Notes under the pieces: generated by a model
Seen by the model: only the letters and a program-made list of their open reading frames with translations
Databases searched by the model: none
Told to the model about the DNA's origin: nothing
NCBI RefSeq assembly: GCF_000807775.2
Contig: NZ_CP047385.1
Span: forward strand, 2,790,001 to 2,854,000
Source of the DNA: Pandoraea fibrosis
GTDB lineage: Bacteria; Pseudomonadota; Gammaproteobacteria; Burkholderiales; Burkholderiaceae
Direction of reading: 5' to 3'
Length of the DNA: 64,000 nt
Made by a program: the position numbers and the translations under genes
Shown: positions 40,920 through 49,614 of the stretch, piece by piece
Position numbering within the stretch: the stretch's first letter is position 1
Layout: each line of letters starts with the position of its first letter

Positions 40920-41996
40920 ATGTTTTATCGCGAAGCTGGGCAGTTCAAGACGTCTTATGAAGCCGACAGCCAGATTTTCCCGATCCGGCAAGATCGGATC
41001 GCCGTGTGCACCGTCCTCGCCATTGCCTTCGGCGTGCTGCCGTGGATTGCTACCGAATACTGGCTGACGGCGATTCTGGTGCCGTTTCTCGTGTTCTCGC
41101 TCGCCGCGCTGGGCCTCAATCTGCTGACCGGCTACGCCGGGCAATTGTCGCTGGGTACGGCGGCGTTCATGGCGGTCGGTGCTTACGCGTCGTACAACTT
41201 TCAGTTGCGTATCGAGGGCATGCCGATTCTGGCGTCGTTTGCGCTCGGGGGCGTTTGTGCCGCACTCGTCGGTATCGCGTTCGGCTTGCCGTCGTTGCGC
41301 ATCAAAGGCTTCTATCTCGCGGTCGCCACACTAGCGGCACAATTCTTCGTGCTGTGGGTGCTCACGAAGTTTCCCTGGCTCTCGAACAACAGTTCGTCGG
41401 GCGTGATCACCGCACAGAAGATCTCCATTCTGGGTGTAGACGTCGATACGCCAGTGCGCAAATACCTGTTCGTGCTGGGCGTGGTGACGGTCATGGCGCT
41501 GGTGGCGAAGAATCTGGTGCGCTCGCATATCGGCCGCGCCTGGATGGCGGTGCGCGATATGGACGTGGCTGCCGAGGTGATCGGCATTCCGCTGATGCGG
41601 GTGAAGTTGCTGGCTTTCGCCGTGAGTTCCTTCTATTGCGGCGTGGCGGGCGCACTCTACGCCTACTGTTATCTCGGTTCGGTCGAGCCGGATGGCTTCT
41701 CGCTCGATCTGTCCTTCCGCATTCTGTTCATGATCATCATCGGTGGCGTGGGCAGCATTCTCGGCAGCTTTCTGGGGGCGGCCTTCATTCTGCTGCTGCC
41801 GATTCTGCTCGACAGCACGCTGCCCACGATCGCCACGTTCCTGCATTTGCCGTTCACCAACGCGACCGTCTCGCATATTCAGTTGATGGTGTTTGGCGGT
41901 CTCATCATCTTTTTCCTGATTGTCGAACCGCATGGGCTGGCGCGGCTTTGGCAGATTGCCAAGGAGAAGCTGCGAATCTGGCCCTTCCCGCATTGA
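40920..41996 (+). CDS. Branched-chain-type ABC transporter permease (LivM type)
   Basis: 358 residues with about ten membrane helices. LivM hallmarks are LNLLTGYAGQLSLGTAAFM, the loop GRAWMAVRDMDVAAEVIGI and IIGGVGSILGSFLGA. The long N-terminus before the first helix is typical for this subtype. AGAGG lies before the ATG. It is the partner of the LivH-type permease. Confidence 0.93.
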   Translation: MFYREAGQFKTSYEADSQIFPIRQDRIAVCTVLAIAFGVLPWIATEYWLTAILVPFLVFSLAALGLNLLTGYAGQLSLGTAAFMAVGAYASYNFQLRIEGMPILASFALGGVCAALVGIAFGLPSLRIKGFYLAVATLAAQFFVLWVLTKFPWLSNNSSSGVITAQKISILGVDVDTPVRKYLFVLGVVTVMALVAKNLVRSHIGRAWMAVRDMDVAAEVIGIPLMRVKLLAFAVSSFYCGVAGALYAYCYLGSVEPDGFSLDLSFRILFMIIIGGVGSILGSFLGAAFILLLPILLDSTLPTIATFLHLPFTNATVSHIQLMVFGGLIIFFLIVEPHGLARLWQIAKEKLRIWPFPH

Positions 41997-42077
41997 GTTT
42001 CGCCTGGTTCGCGCACCGGGAGTTGCGCGCTGCCAGACACGTTTTGCCATGAATAAAACCACAGATGGAGACACAGC

Positions 42078-43403
42078 ATGAACACGAAACAGTTAGCGGT
42101 CTCGTTGGGTACGGCGCTCGTGCTCGGCATGGGGAGCGTGGCCACATCGTTCGCACAATCGAACGATCAGTTCATCGCGCTTGCCGACTACCGCGTCGGC
42201 CCGTATGGCGCGAACGGGCAGTCGTTCTATGGCGGTTTCATCGATTATCTGCAATACGTGAATCTCAAGAACGGCGGTGTCAACGGCGTCAAGCTGACGT
42301 GGGAGGAGTGTGAGACGGAGTACAACAACGCCAAGGGCGTGGAGTGCTACGAGCGTCTCAAGGGCAAGAACCCCGTGACCAAGGGCACGGCGTATCACGT
42401 CATGGCGACGGGCATTTCCTATGCGTTGATCGACAAGACCGCAACGGATCAGGTGCCGCTGGTGATGATGGGCTATGGCCGCACCGACGCGGTGGACGGC
42501 ACGGTGTTCCCGTGGGCCTTCCCGCTGGTCACCACGTATCAGATGCAGGCGTCGGCCATTATCAAGTTCCTCGCGGACAAGAATGGCGGCTCGCTGAATG
42601 GCAAGAAGATCGTCTTCCTCTATCACGACTCGGCTTACGGCAAGGAGCCAATCGTGGCCATGCAGGCAGAGTCGAAGATCAACAAGTTCAACCTGATCGA
42701 GATTCCGGTTGCGCATCCGGGTAACGAACAGGGAGCGCAGTGGCTGCGCATCCGTCAGGAGAATCCTGATTACGTGGTGTTCTGGGGCTGGGGCGTGATG
42801 AACCAGACGGCGCTCAAGGCGGCGCAGAAGGTTGGCTATCCGCGCGAGAAGATCATCGGTAGCTGGTGGGCCGGTTCCGAGGAGGACACCATTCCGGCAG
42901 GCCCGGCGGCCAAGGGATATATGAGCGCAACGTGGAACGTGGCGGGCAAACAGGTGCCGCTGATTGCCGACATCGAAAAGGTGGTCTACGGCGCGGGTAA
43001 GGGCAATATGCAGGATCCGTCGAAGGTCGGCTCGGTGCTCTACAACCGGGGCGTATCGGCGGCGGTGGCCACGGTCGAAGCGCTCAACACGGCGCAGAAC
43101 AAGTTCGGCAAGGGGAAGGTCATGACCCCGGTGCAGGTGCGCTGGGCGCTCGAGAACCTGAATATCGACGCCGCCCGACTCAAGGCGCTGGGCGCGACCG
43201 GTCTGCTGCCCGATATCAAAACGAGCTGCGAGGATCACGAAGGGTCGGGCAAGGTGCGCATCCAGCAATGGGACGGCACGAAGTGGGTGCTTGTGTCCGA
43301 CTGGATCGAGGGCAACCGCCGTCTGATTCACCCGCTCTTCGAAGCATCGGCCAAGCAGTATGCCAAGGAGAAGGGTATTACCCCCGCCTGTTACAAGATG
43401 TGA
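42078..43403 (+). CDS. ABC transporter substrate-binding protein, Leu/Ile/Val-binding (LivK) family
   Basis: 441 residues, longer than LivK itself (about 370) but normal for the aromatic or acyl-acid-linked subgroup. Sec signal peptide cleaved after TSFAQS region; then the type I binding fold with AYHVMATGISYALI, YHDSAYGKEPI and GAQWLRIRQENPDYV. GGAGA precedes the ATG. A strong 12-bp hairpin follows the gene, as often found after binding-protein genes to raise their expression. The linked CoA ligases suggest a carboxylic-acid ligand. Confidence 0.92.
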   Translation: MNTKQLAVSLGTALVLGMGSVATSFAQSNDQFIALADYRVGPYGANGQSFYGGFIDYLQYVNLKNGGVNGVKLTWEECETEYNNAKGVECYERLKGKNPVTKGTAYHVMATGISYALIDKTATDQVPLVMMGYGRTDAVDGTVFPWAFPLVTTYQMQASAIIKFLADKNGGSLNGKKIVFLYHDSAYGKEPIVAMQAESKINKFNLIEIPVAHPGNEQGAQWLRIRQENPDYVVFWGWGVMNQTALKAAQKVGYPREKIIGSWWAGSEEDTIPAGPAAKGYMSATWNVAGKQVPLIADIEKVVYGAGKGNMQDPSKVGSVLYNRGVSAAVATVEALNTAQNKFGKGKVMTPVQVRWALENLNIDAARLKALGATGLLPDIKTSCEDHEGSGKVRIQQWDGTKWVLVSDWIEGNRRLIHPLFEASAKQYAKEKGITPACYKM

Positions 43404-43409
43404 TCGACG

Positions 43410-43446
43410 CCGTCGCCCGCGTGCCAAGGCGCGGCGCGGGCGACGG
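43410..43446 (+). repeat. Perfect 12-bp hairpin after the binding-protein gene
   Basis: Arms 43410-43421 (CCGTCGCCCGCG) and 43435-43446 with a 13-base loop, six bases after the stop codon. No T-run. Probably an mRNA 3'-end stabiliser giving excess binding protein over the downstream ATPase. Confidence 0.6.
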
Positions 43447-43500
43447 CTGGCGAACTACGGCCGGTGAATGAACCCGGCAGCATCGATCCCGGAGTCATGC

Positions 43501-44313
43501 ATGGAAGCGAGTTTGCGCGTCAATAATATCGAAGTCATTTACGACCACGTCATTCTCGTGCTCAAGGGCGTGTCGCTGATCGTGCCGGAGGGCAAGATCG
43601 TGGCATTGCTCGGGGCCAATGGGGCTGGCAAGAGCACGACGCTCAAGGCGATCTCGAACCTGCTCCATGCCGAGCGGGGTGAGGTGACGAAGGGCACGAT
43701 CGACTATCGCGGCGAACGTGTCGAGAAGCTCACCCCGAACGGGCTGGTCAAGCGCGGGGTGATTCAGGTGATGGAAGGACGCCACTGCTTCGGGCATCTG
43801 ACCATTGAAGAGAATCTGCTCACTGGGGGGTATGTGCGGCATGCATCGCGCAGCGCCCAGCAGCATGCGCTCGAGCGAATCTACGCCTACTTTCCGCGCC
43901 TGAAGACGCGTCGGAAGTCGCAAGCGGGTTACACCTCGGGCGGCGAGCAGCAGATGTGCGCGATCGGCCGCGCCATGATGGCGCAGCCGTCGATGATCTT
44001 GCTCGACGAGCCATCGATGGGGCTCGCGCCACAGATTGTGGAAGAGATCTTTGCCATCGTGCGCGACCTGAATCAGCGCGAAAACGTCAGCTTCCTGCTG
44101 GCCGAACAGAACACGATGGCGGCGCTGCGCTATGCGGACTATGGCTACATCCTCGAGAACGGCCGGGTGGTGATGGATGGCGACGCGGCGTCGCTGCGCG
44201 ATAACGAAGACGTCAAAGAGTTCTATCTCGGCATTGCCAAGGATGGCGCCAGCAGCGCAGGGAGCTTTCGCAACGTCAAGAGCTATCGGCGGCGCAAGCG
44301 CTGGATCGCATGA
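43501..44313 (+). CDS. Branched-chain-type ABC transporter ATP-binding protein (LivF type)
   Basis: 270 residues. Walker A GANGAGKST, signature YTSGGEQQMCAIGRAMM, Walker B MILLDEPSMGLAP, typical of LivF. GGAG lies six bases before the ATG at 43501; an in-frame ATG at 43468 is less well supported. The C-terminus is basic (SYRRRKRWIA). It completes the five-component importer and is followed by a phenylacetate-CoA-ligase-like gene. Confidence 0.93.
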   Translation: MEASLRVNNIEVIYDHVILVLKGVSLIVPEGKIVALLGANGAGKSTTLKAISNLLHAERGEVTKGTIDYRGERVEKLTPNGLVKRGVIQVMEGRHCFGHLTIEENLLTGGYVRHASRSAQQHALERIYAYFPRLKTRRKSQAGYTSGGEQQMCAIGRAMMAQPSMILLDEPSMGLAPQIVEEIFAIVRDLNQRENVSFLLAEQNTMAALRYADYGYILENGRVVMDGDAASLRDNEDVKEFYLGIAKDGASSAGSFRNVKSYRRRKRWIA

Positions 44314-44370
44314 GCATTGGTGTGCCCGGGTGAGTCGCTGTCCGTTAATTCACAACGTATTTCCGTCTAT

Positions 44371-45609
44371 ATGAACGATTACTTCGACACGCTGGAAACT
44401 CGTGCGCCGGAGGTTCGCGAGAAGGCCCTGCTGGCCGCATTGCCGGCGCACGTGTCGCATGCCCAGACGCATGCGCCGTACTTCGCACAGGCGCTCGGGG
44501 ATGTCGATGCGAAGGCCATCGGGTCGCGCAGCGCGCTGGCCGGTCTTCCCGTGACCCGCAAGTCGGATCTGACGGCGTATCAGGTGCGTCACCCACCGTT
44601 GGGCGGGATGAACGCCACACCTCTGAGCGGTCTGGCGCATGTGTACCAGTCGCCCGGTCCGATCTACGAGCCGGATGGGCGCGGTAGCGACTGGTGGCGT
44701 TTTGCGCGTGCCATGTTTGCGGCGGGCTTGCGGCCGGGCGACCTGGTCTACAACACCTATTCGTATCACTTCACGCCGGCCGGCATGATGATCGAGACGG
44801 GCGCGGCCCGGCTGGGATGTTGCGTGTTTCCGGCCGGGGTCGGGCAGACGGAGATGCAGCTCGATGCGATTCGTCATTTGCAACCCGTGGCGTATGCCGG
44901 CACGCCGTCGTTTCTGAAAATCCTGATCGAGAAAAGTGATGCGGCAGGGGCGGATATCGGCTGCATCCGCCGGGCGACGCTCTCGGGCGAGGCGCTGCCG
45001 CCGTCGCTACGCGACTGGTTCAAGACGCGCGGCATCACGGCGCGGCAGTTGTATGGCACGGCCGATCTGGGGTTGATCGCGTTCGAGAGCGATGCACAGG
45101 CAGGATTGATCGTCGACGAGAACGTGCTGGTGGAGCTGGTGGAGCCGGGCGGCACGAAGCCGGTGCCGGAAGGCGAGATCGGTGAAGTCGTGGTGACGAA
45201 CTTCAATCCGGACTATCCGCTGATTCGCTTTGCGACGGGTGACTTGTCGGCAGTCGAGGCGGGCATCAGCCCGTGCGGACGCACCAACATGCGGCTCAAG
45301 GGCTGGCTCGGACGTGCTGATCAAACGGTCAAGGTGCGTGGCATGTTTGTTCACCCGGGGCAGATCGGCGAGATCGGGAAGCGGTATCCCGAGCTGGTTC
45401 GTCTGCGCCTGCGTGTCGAGGGCAGGGTCGGCGACGATCGGATGCGTCTGATTTGCGAGACGAACGCCGCGCCGGCCGAGGGTCTGGCGGCTCGCGTGCA
45501 AGAAACACTGCGCGATGTGACGCGGTTGCGAGGCGAGGTCGACTTTGTCGCCGCCGGGACACTGCCGACCGATGGGAAGCTGGTCGAGGACGCGCGGGCT
45601 TACGATTGA
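44371..45609 (+). CDS. Phenylacetate-CoA ligase (PaaK)-like AMP-binding protein
   Basis: 412 residues, PaaK-like ANL enzyme. N-terminal helical entry RAPEVREKALLAALP, adenylation motifs GTPSFLKIL, YGTADLGLIAFE and NPDYPLIRFATGDLS, and the C-terminal lid with GWLGRADQTVKVRGMFVHPGQ. It activates an aromatic or short acid to the CoA thioester. The start at 44371 is chosen by family alignment; there is no clear ribosome-binding site, and a TTG at 44317 is open. It is the last gene of the LivGHMKF operon, so two different ligases flank one importer. Confidence 0.88.
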   Translation: MNDYFDTLETRAPEVREKALLAALPAHVSHAQTHAPYFAQALGDVDAKAIGSRSALAGLPVTRKSDLTAYQVRHPPLGGMNATPLSGLAHVYQSPGPIYEPDGRGSDWWRFARAMFAAGLRPGDLVYNTYSYHFTPAGMMIETGAARLGCCVFPAGVGQTEMQLDAIRHLQPVAYAGTPSFLKILIEKSDAAGADIGCIRRATLSGEALPPSLRDWFKTRGITARQLYGTADLGLIAFESDAQAGLIVDENVLVELVEPGGTKPVPEGEIGEVVVTNFNPDYPLIRFATGDLSAVEAGISPCGRTNMRLKGWLGRADQTVKVRGMFVHPGQIGEIGKRYPELVRLRLRVEGRVGDDRMRLICETNAAPAEGLAARVQETLRDVTRLRGEVDFVAAGTLPTDGKLVEDARAYD

Positions 45610-45699
45610 TTTGCCGCCCGCGCCCGCAAGGCCGTGGTCGGAAACCGGCCCGATCGTAGCCATCGTAGTTCGACGCTACCGTGGGCCGGCCCGCCGCCG

Positions 45700-47079
45700 T
45701 CAGATCTTCGAAAGCGACGCTGGCGGCGCTGTCGGGACGGCCTCACTCTCCACCGCTCGCTTATGCTTCGAGCCTGCGAGCAGGATCCCCAACGCGGCCA
45801 GCACTGCCGGTATCGCGAGAATCAGGAACAGTCCGGCATTGCTCCAACCCGCTGCGAGCAGAATGGCCCCGCCAAACGAGCCCGCAACCGCGCCGATCCG
45901 TCCGATGCCGAGCGCCCATGCCACACCGGTGGCACGGTTGGACGTCGGGTAATACGCGGACGCGATCACGTTCGCGCAGACCTGCGATCCGCTCACACAG
46001 AATCCGGTCACGAAGATGCCCAGCGCCAGCCAGAGCGCGCCATCGGCAATCGCCAGCGACGCCAGCGCGAGCGCACCCAACACATAGGCCGCGGCGACCA
46101 CTTTATATGGGTGGAACCGGTCGATCAGCACGCCCAGGACAATCGCGCCGAGCACACCGCCGCCCTGCAACAGTCCGGCAAACATCGACGCCTGTTTGAG
46201 TGTCAGGCCGCTGCGCTCGGCCAGAATCGGCAGCCAGTTGATGAGCAGGTAGAGCAACAGCAGACTCATGAAGAACGCCAGCCAGAGCAGCAACGTGCCG
46301 CGCCGGTAGTCGCGGTGGAACAGTTGCACCACGGGCGACGACGGGAGGCGATCGTCGGCAGCGGTGTATTGCTGACCGGTAACGACGCGTCCCGGCGCGA
46401 CGCGCGCCAGAATTGCCGCGATCTGCGTCTGGGTGCCTCCCCGGATCGCCAGAAATCGCACCGACTCGGGCAACGTGAACCACAGCACCGGCACGAGCGC
46501 CAGCGGAAGCAGGCCGCCAACGGCGAGCAGTCCACGCCAGCCGATCCCTGCCACAAGGTAGGCCGTCACCACGCCCCCAAGTGCCGAGCCGAGGGAGAAG
46601 CCACAGAACATCAGCGTGAGCAGGGTGCCACGGCGTCGCTCGGGACTGAACTCCGAGGTGAGCGTGATCGCGTTGGGCATGGCGCCGCCCAACCCGAGGC
46701 CTGTCAGAAAGCGAAGCGCGATCAGCCATTCGACGTTCGGTGCGAACGCGGCGCCGGCGCTTGCGGCACCGAACCATGCGACGGACAGGAGCAGGACACG
46801 ACGGCGACCGATCCGATCCGCCATCGGGCCACTACAGAACGCGCCCACCATCAGCCCGAGTAGGCCGGCGCTGAACAGAGGCCCAAGCGAGACCATCGAC
46901 AACTGCCACTCGGCGCGGATGTGAGGGGCGATAAAGCCGATGATTGCGATGTCGAATCCATCCAGCGCCACGATCAAAAAGCACATCGCGCTGATCATGA
47001 TCTGGAAGCGCGACACCGGGGTCGCGTTGATAAAGTCCCGCACGTCGACTGACGTGTGCCGGGTGTCGTGCTTGTCCAT
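45700..47079 (-). CDS. MFS transporter, aromatic acid:H+ symporter (AAHS) family
   Basis: 459 residues with 12 helices. The helix-1 motif VALDGFDIAIIGFIAPHI and the loop GPMADRIGRRRVLL are the AAHS signatures (PcaK, BenK, MhpT, GenK relatives); ESVRFL occurs after helix 6. AGGAG precedes the ATG at 47077-47079. It is the last gene of the leftward aryl-CoA operon, so it likely imports the aromatic acid degraded there, possibly a hydroxybenzoate. Confidence 0.93.
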   Translation of the reverse strand: MDKHDTRHTSVDVRDFINATPVSRFQIMISAMCFLIVALDGFDIAIIGFIAPHIRAEWQLSMVSLGPLFSAGLLGLMVGAFCSGPMADRIGRRRVLLLSVAWFGAASAGAAFAPNVEWLIALRFLTGLGLGGAMPNAITLTSEFSPERRRGTLLTLMFCGFSLGSALGGVVTAYLVAGIGWRGLLAVGGLLPLALVPVLWFTLPESVRFLAIRGGTQTQIAAILARVAPGRVVTGQQYTAADDRLPSSPVVQLFHRDYRRGTLLLWLAFFMSLLLLYLLINWLPILAERSGLTLKQASMFAGLLQGGGVLGAIVLGVLIDRFHPYKVVAAAYVLGALALASLAIADGALWLALGIFVTGFCVSGSQVCANVIASAYYPTSNRATGVAWALGIGRIGAVAGSFGGAILLAAGWSNAGLFLILAIPAVLAALGILLAGSKHKRAVESEAVPTAPPASLSKI

Positions 47080-47152
47080 GAATGTGTCTCCTGTCCCGAT
47101 GCGGCGATGCGATGTCGCCGTTTTATGTAGATGGTCCGGATGATGCTGACGG

Positions 47153-48301
47153 CTATGCGGCGTGTTCGCGCAATGGGGTGGCCTTGGCCTCCACCTGCGC
47201 GATGAACGCCGGATCTCGCTCACGAAGATCTTCGTGACTGACGCGTCCCGTGCGCCGCATGTAGTCGTATGCGAAGCTCACGGGGTCGAGGTGCATGCGC
47301 TGATCGACGGATTCGTACCAGTCGAGGCTGCGTCTGGCGGCGTCCTGAAAGCGATCCGACGCACTGCGGCGGCTTTGCTCGAACGATGCGAACGCGGCGG
47401 GCACGTCGTTGCGATGGGCCGACAGCGCTTCGAACAGGGCGATGGCGTCTTGCATCGCCATGCGCGTGCCCGAGCCGAGCGAGAAGTGCACACTGCGCAG
47501 GGCGTCGCCAAGCAGCACCACGTTGCCATGCGACCAGTGCGCATTGCTCACTACGCGTGCCTGAAACCAGTTCGACCGGTTGGTCAGCAGCGAATGGCCG
47601 CGCAGATCGTCGGCGAACACCGTCTCGCAAAACGCGCGGCTCTCGTCCTCGGTGGCGGTATCGAGGCCGCAGCGTTGCCACGTCTCGGGGTCGACTTCCA
47701 CGAGGAACGTTGATCGATCGGGGCCGTATTGATACGCGTGCGCGATGAACACGCCATGCGGTGTCTGACGGAAGATCAGCGACACCGGGTGGAAAAGTTG
47801 CGAGGTGCCATACCACGCAAATTTGTTGCGTCGCTCGTCGAAGCTCGGCTGGAAGTGTTCCGCCATGTGCGTGCGCACTTCGCTGTTCACGCCGTCGGCG
47901 GCGACGATCACATCGGCGTCCGGCAATTGTGACGGATCGGCGATGTGGCTCTCATAGCGAACGTCGACGCCCGCGTCCGCGCAGGCTTGCTGCAACACGC
48001 GCAGCATGTCGATCCGGGACGTGCGCGAGAAAGGGTTGTTGCTCAGGCGAACGGGCACGCCCTGATGGACGATCTCCATGTCGTCGCAGCGCGTATGGTG
48101 CGCCGTGAATTTGCGGAAGAACGCCTCGTCCGCCTCTTTCAGAAAGGCGAGCGCAATGTCGGAGAAGACAACGCCCCAGCCATACGTGGCATGGGCGGCA
48201 TTGCGCTCGTGGACGACGATCTCGTCTTGCGGATGGCGCTGTTTCATCAACAGCGAGAAATACAGGCCGGCGGGTCCGCCACCGATGACGGCGATTCTCA
48301 T
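47153..48301 (-). CDS. FAD-dependent monooxygenase, salicylyl-CoA 5-hydroxylase-like
   Basis: 382 residues, group A flavoprotein monooxygenase. N-terminal IAVIGGGPAGLYFSLLMKQ and the GWGVVFSD block are characteristic of the N-terminal half of salicylyl-CoA 5-hydroxylase and anthraniloyl-CoA monooxygenase; the NVVLLGDALRSVHFSLGSG segment is the second FAD/ribityl motif. These enzymes hydroxylate aromatic CoA thioesters. The C-terminal old-yellow-enzyme domain of anthraniloyl-CoA monooxygenase is absent, so simple hydroxylation is expected. The ligase, thioesterase and maleate isomerase next to it support gentisyl-CoA formation. Substrate assignment is inference. Confidence 0.88.
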   Translation of the reverse strand: MRIAVIGGGPAGLYFSLLMKQRHPQDEIVVHERNAAHATYGWGVVFSDIALAFLKEADEAFFRKFTAHHTRCDDMEIVHQGVPVRLSNNPFSRTSRIDMLRVLQQACADAGVDVRYESHIADPSQLPDADVIVAADGVNSEVRTHMAEHFQPSFDERRNKFAWYGTSQLFHPVSLIFRQTPHGVFIAHAYQYGPDRSTFLVEVDPETWQRCGLDTATEDESRAFCETVFADDLRGHSLLTNRSNWFQARVVSNAHWSHGNVVLLGDALRSVHFSLGSGTRMAMQDAIALFEALSAHRNDVPAAFASFEQSRRSASDRFQDAARRSLDWYESVDQRMHLDPVSFAYDYMRRTGRVSHEDLRERDPAFIAQVEAKATPLREHAA

Positions 48302-48343
48302 GATGGGCTCCTTGATCTTGGGCTGGCGAGGATGACGAGGACC

Positions 48344-49129
48344 TCAGGCAATGCGAGTCAGCGGTTGTGCGCTCGCCACGGCCAGCAGGGCGCCGGCGTC
48401 AGGCACCACCGGTGCCAGACCGAGGTGATCGAGCATCTGGCGCACGGTGCTCACGGCAGTCGACGTCACGGGCAGGCCGAGCCGGTCCTGTGCGATCTGG
48501 ATCGCGGGCAACGATGGCATCTGCACGCAGGCGGACAGCACGACAACGTCGGCATTGGCCGTATTGAGCCGCTTCACGTCGTCGAGCAATTGCATGGGGT
48601 CGCGGCGTCCGACCTCGAGGTTGTCGGGAATTTCGAACGACAGGGCGTCGAGCACTTCGATGCCTTCGTGTTCGATGTACTCGACCACCGCCTGCGTCAG
48701 CGGCTTCATGTAGGGCGCCATCAGCGAGATCCTGCGTGCGCCCAGCGTCTTGAGCCCGGCCACGAGCGCCCCGGCCGACGTCATGACCGCGGCTTCGCAA
48801 TGGTTCTCGCGCGCGACGCGACGCAGGTCTTCCTCGACCTGACGGTGGTAGCCCGGTCCCATCGCCATGATGGCGACGAGGCATGCCGTACTCATGACAT
48901 CCACGCGCGCATCGGCGAGTTCGGCGGCGCAGCGCAGTCCCTCGGCGTTCATCGCCTCCAGTTCTTCCCTGACCACGCGATGCATGCGCATGCGGCTCGA
49001 ATGGAAGGTGAAGCGTTCGGGCAGGATCTGCTCGCGCGAGCGCAGCATGGCGGGAATCTCGGTCTCCATGGTGGTGTTGGAGCTGGGCACGATCTGCCCG
49101 ATGCGAAATGGAGTGGGGATGGGGGTCAT
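48344..49129 (-). CDS. Maleate cis-trans isomerase (Asp/Glu racemase superfamily)
   Basis: 261 residues. The N-terminal IGQIVPSSNTTMETE and the two catalytic Cys in STACLVAI (Cys83) and LSACVQMPS (Cys201) match maleate isomerase (MaiA/NicF), which turns maleate into fumarate. AGGAG precedes the ATG at 49127-49129, which overlaps the stop of the thioesterase gene by four bases. In this operon maleate would come from maleylpyruvate, the ring-cleavage product of gentisate, or from a related ring-fission route. Confidence 0.9.
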   Translation of the reverse strand: MTPIPTPFRIGQIVPSSNTTMETEIPAMLRSREQILPERFTFHSSRMRMHRVVREELEAMNAEGLRCAAELADARVDVMSTACLVAIMAMGPGYHRQVEEDLRRVARENHCEAAVMTSAGALVAGLKTLGARRISLMAPYMKPLTQAVVEYIEHEGIEVLDALSFEIPDNLEVGRRDPMQLLDDVKRLNTANADVVVLSACVQMPSLPAIQIAQDRLGLPVTSTAVSTVRQMLDHLGLAPVVPDAGALLAVASAQPLTRIA

Positions 49130-49614
49130 GGGGTGATGTCTCCTGCGAGTGAGAGGGCTGCGACGTCTTGGCAACAGGCGCGGTATTGTTCAAGCGCCTC
49201 GCGTAGAACCGATGGCATCTCGATCGACTCGCGCGCGCCGCGCTGAATGCAGATCGGCGTGAGTCGTGCAATGAAGGCGATGTCGTTGTCGGCTTTGCGT
49301 GCCGTCATCAGCAAGGTGAAGGTTCGGGTGCGGATCTGCGCGACTTCCACGGTGACGTCGAAGGCATCGTCTGGCCAGAGCGAGCGGCGGAAATCGAAGT
49401 CCAGCGCCCGGGTAGGCGTGCCAAAGCCATGACGGTGCTTGACGGCCTGCGGTGTGCCGCCGAAGAGCGATCCGTAGAACAACTCGGCGATGGAGATCAC
49501 ATAGTCGGAGAAGGTCGCCGTGTAGACGACGCTGGCCGGATCGCACTCGCCCCAGCGCACCTGACGCCGCACCACGAAGGGGCGTTCGCTCACCACGTAT
49601 TCGGTGCTGATCAT
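49126..49614 (-). CDS. Acyl-CoA thioesterase, 4-hydroxybenzoyl-CoA thioesterase (4HBT) type
   Basis: 162 residues, hot-dog fold. The catalytic Asp is in WGECDPASVVYTATFSDY, matching the GDCDPAGIV motif of 4HBT thioesterases. It would release the free hydroxybenzoate, for example gentisate from gentisyl-CoA. The ATG at 49612-49614 overlaps the stop of the ligase gene, and its own stop overlaps the isomerase start, both by four bases, so the three genes are translationally coupled. Confidence 0.9.
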   Translation of the reverse strand: MISTEYVVSERPFVVRRQVRWGECDPASVVYTATFSDYVISIAELFYGSLFGGTPQAVKHRHGFGTPTRALDFDFRRSLWPDDAFDVTVEVAQIRTRTFTLLMTARKADNDIAFIARLTPICIQRGARESIEMPSVLREALEQYRACCQDVAALSLAGDITP

